Shown here piece by piece: positions 1-5,361 of a DNA stretch of 10,043 bases. Below the pieces are notes generated by a model, which was given only the letters and a program-made list of their open reading frames with translations, was not told the origin of the DNA and did no database searches. This DNA is from Methanobacteriota archaeon (lineage in GTDB: Archaea; Thermoplasmatota; Thermoplasmata; RBG-16-68-12): positions 1-10,043 of the forward strand of contig VBMC01000004.1 in NCBI GenBank assembly GCA_005879015.1. The letters are read 5' to 3'. A program made the translations under genes and the position numbers. Every line of letters starts with the position of its first letter. Within the stretch, counting starts at the first letter, position 1.

Positions 1-1002
1 CTCCTCGACGATTCGGTCCGGGTACACCTTGTATGTGACGACTCCGATCCCGGCGCCCTCCGTATCCGTTGCCATGTGTGCCGCGAAGTAGCCCGAGTAC
101 GGATCGGCCTTGTTGAAGACGTCGAGTGCCCGGCCCCCGGTCCCTTGGATGACGAGGACCGGTCCGGCGCCCCGCTGGTATTTCCCATCGGCGCCGTCAT
201 GCACGATGCATCCCGCGTTGTAGCTGTGGAGCTGGATCCCGGCACAGCTATCGGTCACGGCCAGCTGATTGCTCCTCTCATAGTTGTGCGTGTGCGCATT
301 CAGGATCAAGTCGACCTTCTCTCGCAGCAGGAGATTCAAGATATCCGTCCCGGTCTCGCAGGCGTGCTCTCCGGCAGCGATGCAGCTCTTGTGGAACGCC
401 ACGATCACCCAAGGGATGCCGGCGGCATGAGCTTGGTCGATCGCGGACTGCGTCCACAGGTACCGCGTCGAGTTCACGTTGTATGTGTAATGTTCTCCGT
501 CATCGACGACGTACACGAGATCGGGTGAGAGGAAGATGAACCGCGCAAGCGGGTTCGTTCGCGGGAAATCGAAGTAGTACTGTTTCCCGTACTGCCCGAA
601 AACCGGAGTCCGGAGGCTCGTCGGGAAGGGACAGTATTTCGTGAAATTGTTGATGCTGCCTTCTCCAGGCGGAAACGCTCCGGTGTCGTGATTCCCCGCG
701 AGGATGATCACGTTGGAAAAGTACTTGTGGAACTTGGCGCACCATCCCCCTTCCGTTGTGTTGGGCGCGTACCCGGTGAACCCACCGTAGCTCAGGTCGC
801 CGATGGCCAGGGCGAAGTCCGAGCCCGATGTGTTCAGGATTCCCAAAGTGGCTCGAAAACCATCCCAAGCGCCGAAATCGCCCGCGGCAGAGAATTGGAA
901 TCCGTTCGAATCGGCTCGCGTCGGGGCCACCGAAAACCAGGCGCCCGCCGAGACGAGTACCACCACGAGGACGATGCCCCATGCTCTGTTTGTACGCCCC
1001 AA
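1..1002 (-). CDS. Exported purple-acid-phosphatase-like metallophosphoesterase, C-terminus beyond window
   Basis: Predicted secreted calcineurin-like phosphoesterase that would hydrolyse phosphate esters with a two-metal centre; the substrate cannot be told. The frame is open for 334 codons to the window edge. Seen: a signal peptide (GRTNR, then a hydrophobic core at about residues 8-26, likely cleavage after TRA at 30), then the metal-ligand motifs in family order: GDFG (D42), GDLSYGG (D69, Y72), GNHD (N104, H105), VAFHK (H204) and NAHTHNYER (H237, H239). The Tyr after GD and the HxHxYER block are typical of purple acid phosphatases rather than other calcineurin-like enzymes. The TTG start was chosen because GGAGG lies 6 nt upstream, a TATA-like box lies about 40 nt upstream, and the signal peptide begins right there; no ATG gives this N-terminus. 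The frame stays open upstream to at least a GTG at 1080, but without a signal-peptide start. The gene is divergent from the rmlD-like gene. Confidence 0.85.
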   Translation of the reverse strand, partial: MGRTNRAWGIVLVVVLVSAGAWFSVAPTRADSNGFQFSAAGDFGAWDGFRATLGILNTSGSDFALAIGDLSYGGFTGYAPNTTEGGWCAKFHKYFSNVIILAGNHDTGAFPPGEGSINNFTKYCPFPTSLRTPVFGQYGKQYYFDFPRTNPLARFIFLSPDLVYVVDDGEHYTYNVNSTRYLWTQSAIDQAHAAGIPWVIVAFHKSCIAAGEHACETGTDILNLLLREKVDLILNAHTHNYERSNQLAVTDSCAGIQLHSYNAGCIVHDGADGKYQRGAGPVLVIQGTGGRALDVFNKADPYSGYFAAHMATDTEGAGIGVVTYKVYPDRIVEE

Positions 1003-1008
1003 CGTAGG

Positions 1009-1047
1009 CCTCCGCCCGCACTCCTGGCTTGTCGGGATTGTATATCT
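1009..1047 (-). promoter_or_regulatory. Promoter and Shine-Dalgarno of the phosphoesterase gene
   Basis: Read on the minus strand, AGATATACAATC (1036-1047) is a good archaeal TATA-like box in an otherwise GC-rich stretch. Transcription would start about 25 nt further on, near 1016, leaving a leader of about 14 nt that contains GGAGG (1009-1013), 6 nt before the TTG at 1002. The fit of box, leader and ribosome site supports the TTG start. The start site is inferred, not measured. Confidence 0.6.
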
Positions 1048-1401
1048 GCTTTTCGGGCCACCGTGAGCACAAGAGCGCACACGGCGGCTCGCCCGGACCG
1101 TACGGAATCGCGTCCCGGATCCTCTTGGGGACGAGGACGGTGAGAACGCGAGACTCGTCCATCCGGAAGTGCCGCTACGCTTTTGTAGTGACGACGGATG
1201 GACTCGATTCATTGCCGATGTGCGGTGTCACCTGGTCGACGAAAACAAGATGATTCCATGATTTCGAGGGCACTCACTCGACCGTTCCAGCGGCTCCCTG
1301 GCGAGCGTCGTTCGCCCACCGAGAGAATGTGGGACCTCGTGCGGAGACTCCGCCGCGAGCAGCCCGTCCCGATCCCCGCCCCGAACCCGGAAGCATAGGG
1401 C
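1048..1401. other. Intergenic stretch between divergent genes, no convincing gene
   Basis: No RNA gene or recognisable protein is seen. Two weak possibilities exist. A plus-strand ORF from ATG 1258 to TAG 1398 (46 codons, Arg/Pro-rich) ends 3 nt before the rmlD-like ATG, but it has no TATA box or clear ribosome site. A minus-strand frame from ATG 1162 has a plausible-looking N-terminus of about 59 codons before it runs into the phosphoesterase gene in another frame. No TATA box sits at the usual distance from the 1402 ATG, so the promoter of the rmlD-like gene is not identified. Confidence 0.5.
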
Positions 1402-2328
1402 ATGGAGACCTTGCTCGTCTTCGGCGGTAGCGGTCTCCTCGGCGGGAAGGTCGCGGCCCTTGCCCGCGAATCGTTCCGGGTCGTTGCCACCTACACACGA
1501 ACGAAGCCGGGGCATCCGGGCATCAACTACGTCGAACTCCCTAAGGAAAACGTGGAAGAGGGCATGGCCCTCGTCCGCAAGACGAAGCCGTCGGCGGTCA
1601 TCGACGCCGAGGCGATGGACGACGTGGACCGATGCGAGGAGGAGCGGGACCTCGCATGGCAGGTGAACGCCGGATCGACGGGCTCCCTCGCGAGGGTCGC
1701 GACGGATATGGGGGCGCGGTATCTGTTCGTCTCGACGGACTTCGTCTTCGACGGGACGAAAGGGGGGTACCGCGAACAGGACGTCCCGAGGCCCGTGAAT
1801 CACTTCGGGGAGACGAAGCTCGCGGGCGAGCACGCCGTCCTCGCGGCAACCGCCGACCATCTCGTCGCGCGCCCGGGTCTCCTCTACGGCTGGGACGATA
1901 CCTACCTTAACTTCGCCACCTGGGTCCTCAGCTCGGCCCGAGACGGAACGCCGATCGACGTGGCCACGGATTGGATCGCGTCTCCGACGTTCGCGGACAG
2001 CCTCGCGGCGGGAGTGCTGCAACTCCTGAAAGTGCCGGATGGTGGGGTGTATCACCTCGCGGGCGCGGACGGCATGAGCCACTACGACTTCGGTGTGCGC
2101 CTGGTGAAGGCCTTCGGCCTCGACCCCGAGATGGTCCGGCCGGTCCGCTCGGCGGAGCTCCACCTGAAAGTCCCGCGGCCCGCGAACGCGTCCCTCTCGA
2201 GCGCGAAGGCGAAGCGCCATCGGATCGCGGTCCTCCCGGCAGACGAGGGCATCGCCGCGATGAGGGAGCAGCGGCGCCTCGATACCTTTGTGCCGCCGGC
2301 GCGATTCAAGTCCGGGGTGTCGGGATGA
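1402..2328 (+). CDS. rmlD: RmlD-family dTDP-4-dehydrorhamnose reductase-like protein with Tyr-to-Phe active site
   Basis: 308 residues, full family length. RmlD reduces dTDP-4-dehydro-L-rhamnose to dTDP-L-rhamnose with NAD(P)H, the last step in making this sugar donor for cell-surface glycans. Seen: an N-terminal Rossmann loop GGSGLLG (8-14), DDVDRCE and the following VNA segment, VSTDFVFDG (catalytic-type T112), the family PVN..GETKLAGE block, ARPGLLYG, and a C-terminal substrate-binding half. The usual YxxxK is FGETK here: F135 stands where the catalytic Tyr should be, while K139 is kept. As written it may be a poor reductase, or may have a non-catalytic role like the related methionine adenosyltransferase beta subunit. 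Its stop overlaps the ATG of a ruined thymidylyltransferase gene by ATGA, the layout of an rml operon. Family assignment is confident; the exact reaction is not. Confidence 0.75.
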   Translation: METLLVFGGSGLLGGKVAALARESFRVVATYTRTKPGHPGINYVELPKENVEEGMALVRKTKPSAVIDAEAMDDVDRCEEERDLAWQVNAGSTGSLARVATDMGARYLFVSTDFVFDGTKGGYREQDVPRPVNHFGETKLAGEHAVLAATADHLVARPGLLYGWDDTYLNFATWVLSSARDGTPIDVATDWIASPTFADSLAAGVLQLLKVPDGGVYHLAGADGMSHYDFGVRLVKAFGLDPEMVRPVRSAELHLKVPRPANASLSSAKAKRHRIAVLPADEGIAAMREQRRLDTFVPPARFKSGVSG

Positions 2329-2610
2329 AGGGACTCATCTTGGCGGGGGGGCCACGGGACCCGGCTTCGACCGCTCACGCACACGGGACCGAAGCAGCTG
2401 ATCCCGCTCGCGAACAAGCCGAACATCCTGTACTGCCTCGATGACCTTCGAGAAGCGGGCATCACGGACATCGGCGTGATCCTCGGCGACCTCATGCCGG
2501 AAAAGGTGCAGTAACTCCTCGGGGACGGCAGTGCCCATGGCGTGCGGATCACGTACGTCGGCCAAGGATTCCCCGCGGGCATAGGCGAGAACAGCGCGCT
2601 CTTTCCATGA
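2325..2610 (+). pseudogene. rmlA: Glucose-1-phosphate thymidylyltransferase (RmlA type) relic: frameshifted and truncated
   Basis: The intact enzyme joins glucose-1-phosphate and dTTP to make dTDP-glucose, the first step to dTDP-rhamnose. The start ATG overlaps the rmlD-like stop (ATGA). Seen: MKGLILAGG, then one extra base in or next to a run of seven G (2345-2351). In the next frame come HGTRLRPLTHTGPKQLIP and, further on, REAGITDIGVILGDLMPEKV, all close to the N-terminal nucleotide-binding half of the family. An in-frame TAA follows at 2512-2514, after which homology continues (LLGDGSAHGVRITYVGQG) to about 2590, ending at TGA 2608-2610. Only about the first 90 residues of a family normally near 240-350 residues long remain; the rest is replaced by the convergent membrane-protein gene. 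Three independent lesions make this a true relic, not a single base-calling error. Confidence 0.85.
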
Positions 2611-2636
2611 TGCCACAGCCGGGGAACCGCTGACGG

Positions 2637-3362
2637 CTACGCCAACTTCGACTCGAGTGCGTGCTTGCCCTCTTGCGCGCGGGCGAATCCGAGGCCGACC
2701 GCGACCCATCCGACGAGGACGGGCCAGCCGTACCCGAGGAACAGGATGAGCGCCGTGTTCGTCATGTAGTGGCTTGCCGCGAACCCTTCGGAGCCGGGCA
2801 GCATCGCCCCGGCGATGCCGAGGAACACGATTCCCGCGGTCATCGGACCCGCGACCGCGCCCCAGATTCGGGAGCTGGCCTTGTTCAGGGCCGAACGCGC
2901 CCGGGCGACTTCTCTTAGGACGACGTCCTGGCGGAGGGCCTTCCCCTCCGTCGTGACGGCGACGAGCGTGTCGTGGGCGGCCTCCCGGTCCATCGTCACG
3001 AGCGGGGCGGCCGAGCCGTCGACGCCTCCGAGGATCTCGTTGAGGGTGTCCTCGATGTCCGCGTCGATGTCGATCCCGCCGGAGCCGGATGCGCTGACAC
3101 CGCTGCCGCGGAGGATGTTCAACCGGAGGTCGAGGGCACGGGCCTCCCGGGCCGCGGAGGCGGATTGTCCGGAAGCGAGGGCCGCGAGGACGGCGACGAG
3201 GACGGTCGCCGCGATCATCGTGGTCGAGTAGACGTCCCTCGAGATGGCGGTGGAAAACCAAGGGCCGCTCGTGGCGATCGCGGTGTTCCAGGCGAGTTGG
3301 GCGATGACCGCGAAGGCTCCGAGGAACAGGAGGGTGGCGACGATGAGGCGTTGGCGGGGCAT
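2637..3362 (-). CDS. Hypothetical four-helix membrane protein
   Basis: 241 residues; family not recognised. Seen: hydrophobic segments at about 6-24 and 45-64, a soluble stretch at about 65-165, then hydrophobic segments at about 167-188 and 202-227, with a short charged tail ending ESKLA. The middle part has an Ala/Arg-rich helical piece (65-85), a Ser/Gly and acidic stretch (GSGGIDIDADIEDTLNEI, about 93-110) and a second charged helix (125-163). This is a two-plus-two helix layout with a central soluble domain. The frame is open back to ATG 3434, but the start at 3362 (MPRQRL) is preferred because a TATA-like box at 3398-3405 would start transcription near 3376, inside the longer version. 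A weak AGGGA lies before this ATG. It converges on the thymidylyltransferase relic with a 26-nt gap and may have replaced its 3' part. No function is proposed. Confidence 0.75.
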   Translation of the reverse strand: MPRQRLIVATLLFLGAFAVIAQLAWNTAIATSGPWFSTAISRDVYSTTMIAATVLVAVLAALASGQSASAAREARALDLRLNILRGSGVSASGSGGIDIDADIEDTLNEILGGVDGSAAPLVTMDREAAHDTLVAVTTEGKALRQDVVLREVARARSALNKASSRIWGAVAGPMTAGIVFLGIAGAMLPGSEGFAASHYMTNTALILFLGYGWPVLVGWVAVGLGFARAQEGKHALESKLA

Positions 3363-3397
3363 GGCGTTCCCTTCGTCGAATCCGTGTCCGGTGTGGC

Positions 3398-3405
3398 GAT
3401 ATAAG
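3398..3405 (-). promoter_or_regulatory. TATA box of the membrane-protein gene
   Basis: On the minus strand CTTATATC stands out in GC-rich DNA. Its centre is about 39 nt before the ATG at 3362, giving a predicted transcription start near 3376 and a leader of about 13 nt. It lies inside the longer reading frame from 3434 and so argues for the shorter start. Confidence 0.6.
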
Positions 3406-3558
3406 TGTCCGTCCTCGGTTATCGCCCGTGACAATCATCCGGCCTCCGGGGGCTGCGAGGTCCCGGCGGACGCGAGTTCAACGTCGGTCGCGGGTGAGTC
3501 CGACGCCATCACCGCCGGAAGGCGAACCCGCGGCCTGGTCAAGCGCACTTGCCTGAGC

Positions 3559-3567
3559 CCTTTATGC
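3559..3567 (+). promoter_or_regulatory. Putative TATA box for the small ORF at 3591
   Basis: CCTTTATGC is centred 28 nt before ATG 3591, the same spacing seen ahead of serS and the ligase gene, which suggests a leaderless transcript. A GGGGAGGGG stretch (3573-3581) also lies before the ATG and could act as a ribosome site if transcription starts further upstream. The remaining sequence between 3406 and 3558 holds nothing I recognise. Confidence 0.45.
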
Positions 3568-3590
3568 GGCCTGGGGAGGGGCCTGTCTCA

Positions 3591-3766
3591 ATGACGCAAC
3601 AAGAACAGATGGCACGCCGGGAAATGGAGACTCACATCGTGGGCGTTCCAACCGAGGCGACCATCCGTTCCTCGGACGAGGCGCTCGTCCATGCCTCGGT
3701 CTCGTGAAGCTCGCGATGCAGGCCCGCGGCCGAGAAATCCGCGAGATCATCGACGATATCGTGTGA
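3591..3766 (+). pseudogene. Small broken ORF, possibly an Alba-like nucleic-acid-binding protein
   Basis: From ATG 3591 a 38-codon frame begins MTQQEQMARREMETHIVGVP, continues through RSSDEALVHASVS and stops at TGA 3705-3707. In another frame just before that stop, LVKLAMQARGREIREIIDDIV runs from 3701 to TGA 3764-3766. The segment ARGREI..IID resembles the conserved KARGRAI..AVD stretch of the archaeal chromatin protein Alba, but this match is from memory and short. The two pieces could be the head and tail of one small protein that lost its middle, the same pattern as in the kinase, purB and ligase genes. A TATA-like box 28 nt before the ATG supports a real start. The alternative is two chance fragments in a non-coding gap. 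Nothing recognisable lies between 3767 and the serS promoter. Confidence 0.35.
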
Positions 3767-3821
3767 CGTCCACCGACGTCCTGCATTGCGACGCCTTCGA
3801 ATTCTGCGTTCCCGAAGAACC

Positions 3822-3830
3822 TACAAATAG
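3822..3830 (+). promoter_or_regulatory. TATA box of serS, leaderless
   Basis: TACAAATAG is centred 28 nt before the serS ATG (3854). With the usual archaeal spacing, transcription would begin at or next to the start codon. There is no Shine-Dalgarno sequence between the box and the ATG, which agrees with leaderless initiation. Confidence 0.6.
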
Positions 3831-3853
3831 GCTCCCTCGCATCGTGTCGCGGC

Positions 3854-5143
3854 ATGCTCGACGTCCGGCTCGTCCGAGAGAACCCAGAGGTCATCCGCAA
3901 GGACTTGGCCAAGCGCCACGCGCCGGACAAAGCGAAGCTCCTCGACTCCGTGATTCAATGGGACAAGGAATGGCGGAAAGCCCTAGCCGAAGGGGACGCC
4001 CTGAAACGCCGTCGGAATGAGATCACGAAGGAAATCGCCGAGGCCAAGAAGGCGGGCAAAGACACGGACAAGTTGCGCAAGGAAGCCGCGGCGTTGCCGA
4101 AGAAGATCGCCGCGCTCGACCTTCGGATCGAGGAACTCGAGGGGCAGGTCCGCGACGGACTCTTGCGGCTGCCCAACTTGCTCCATGGGAGCGTCCCGAT
4201 CGGGAAGGACGACTCCGAAAACGTGGAAGTCTCCCGATGGGGGACCCCGCGGACGGTCGACTTCGAGCTCCGGCCGCACGGCGAGCTGCTCGAGGCCCTC
4301 CGGCTCGCCGACTTCGAGCGGGCCCGCAAGATCGCGGGCGCCGGATTCGTCTACTTGCTCGGAGACCTCGTCCGCCTGGACCAGGCGCTGCTCTCCTTCG
4401 CCTTGGACTACATGGTGAAGCAAGGCTTCACCGCGGTCTTCCCGCCGTTCCTCATGCGCCGGGCCGCCTACGAGGGCGTCGTCGACCTCACGGACTTCGA
4501 GAACGTGATGTACAAGATCGATGGCGAGGACCTGTACCTGATCGCGACCTCGGAGCATCCGATGGGCGCGATGTTCATGGACGAGGTGATCGACGTCGAC
4601 CGGCTGCCCGTCACCCTGACGGGCCTGGCGACCCAGTTCCGCCGCGAGATCGGAGCCCATGGGGTGGACACGAAGGGCCTGTTCCGAATGCACCAGTTCA
4701 ACAAAGTGGAGCAGTTCGTCTTCTGCCGCCCGGAGGACAGTTGGACCTGGCACGAGAAACTCCGCGCTAACGGCGAGGCGATCTACCGCGCCCTCGAGAT
4801 CCCGTACCGCGTCGTGAACGTCTGCACCGGAGACATCGGCACCGTCGCGGCGAAAAAGTACGACATCGAGGCTTGGTTTCCTCGTCAGCAGGCGTACCGC
4901 GAAGTGATCAGCTGCAGCAACTGCACAGACTACCAGGCCCGGCGACTGAACATCCGGGCGGGCAAGGTCGGTGGCGAGAAGTTTGTCCCCCACACGCTGA
5001 ACGCAACCGCGATGGCGACCTCTCGTGGGTTGGTGGCCGTCCTGGAGAACTTCCAGAACGCAGACGGGAGCGTGACCGTGCCGAAGGTGTTGCGTCCGCA
5101 CCTGGGCGGGCAGGACGTGATCCGCGGACTCCCACCCCGATGA
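3854..5143 (+). CDS. serS: Seryl-tRNA synthetase, standard (non-methanogen) type
   Basis: Class II aminoacyl-tRNA synthetase, 429 residues, full length. It charges tRNA-Ser (and tRNA-Sec where present) with serine in the cytoplasm. Seen: the N-terminal start MLDVRLVRENPEVIRKDL typical of the family; a charged helical hairpin at about residues 35-105 that forms the tRNA-binding coiled-coil arm; the TSEHPMGAMF serine-pocket region; motif 2 with FRRE (262-265) and the following GLFRMHQFNKVEQF; SCSNCTDYQARR; and motif 3 ending in VPKVLRPHLGG with the ATP-binding Arg at 414. It is the common SerRS form, not the rare zinc-dependent type of some methanogens. It is the only long gene after 3500 whose frame is unbroken. 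The start is supported by family alignment and the leaderless promoter. Confidence 0.97.
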   Translation: MLDVRLVRENPEVIRKDLAKRHAPDKAKLLDSVIQWDKEWRKALAEGDALKRRRNEITKEIAEAKKAGKDTDKLRKEAAALPKKIAALDLRIEELEGQVRDGLLRLPNLLHGSVPIGKDDSENVEVSRWGTPRTVDFELRPHGELLEALRLADFERARKIAGAGFVYLLGDLVRLDQALLSFALDYMVKQGFTAVFPPFLMRRAAYEGVVDLTDFENVMYKIDGEDLYLIATSEHPMGAMFMDEVIDVDRLPVTLTGLATQFRREIGAHGVDTKGLFRMHQFNKVEQFVFCRPEDSWTWHEKLRANGEAIYRALEIPYRVVNVCTGDIGTVAAKKYDIEAWFPRQQAYREVISCSNCTDYQARRLNIRAGKVGGEKFVPHTLNATAMATSRGLVAVLENFQNADGSVTVPKVLRPHLGGQDVIRGLPPR

Positions 5144-5200
5144 CGAGACTTCCTCCATCGAACGCCGTCGTGCGGTCTGGTTAGGTCGTAACCAAGATTG

Positions 5201-5224
5201 AACATCTCGCGCGAAATGTTTAAG
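5201..5224 (+). promoter_or_regulatory. 20-bp near-perfect palindrome overlapping a TATA-like box
   Basis: AACATCTCGCGCGAAATGTT (5201-5220) matches its own reverse complement in 9 of 10 base pairs; only the sixth pair fails. It runs directly into TGTTTAAG (5217-5224), a TATA-like stretch. A dimeric regulator bound here would cover the promoter, so this is a candidate operator for the downstream kinase gene. A transcript from here would have a leader of about 115 nt before GTG 5362. A short inverted repeat GGTTA/TAACC (5179-5193) just upstream could help end the serS transcript. The operator role is inferred. Confidence 0.45.
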
Positions 5225-5277
5225 CAGCCAGGTCCGCATCGGAAAACCGCGTCCGGCGAACGGGACAGCCGTGCCCA

Positions 5278-5298
5278 CCCCGCTCACGGAGCGAAGGG
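5278..5298 (+). other. Small hairpin in the kinase leader
   Basis: CGCTC (5281-5285) pairs with GAGCG (5289-5293) around a three-base ACG loop. CCC (5278-5280) can pair with GGG (5296-5298) across a two-base AA bulge, giving eight GC-rich pairs. It lies inside the predicted leader between the TATA-like box and GTG 5362. In GC-rich DNA such stems arise by chance, so any role is speculative. Confidence 0.25.
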
Positions 5299-5361
5299 GC
5301 GAGTCGCCGTCGCGGAGGCCGCACGGAGACGGAAGATCGGCACAAGCAGGGGAGCTCCCCG

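Noticed and set aside
500..1162. 220-codon minus-strand ORF as one full gene
   Set aside because: From about 1000 downward it is a frame shadow of the phosphoesterase, which has a signal peptide and all metal motifs in the other frame. Only its first part is kept as a weak finding.
1228..2220. 330-codon minus-strand ORF opposite the rmlD-like gene
   Set aside because: Its composition is Arg/Glu/Val-rich as expected for the antisense of GC-rich coding DNA. The plus strand has clear family motifs.
3500..3575. tRNA-like segment (CCTGGTCAAGCGC resembles a D-arm)
   Set aside because: No acceptor stem, anticodon arm or T-arm with GTTCRA could be built around it.
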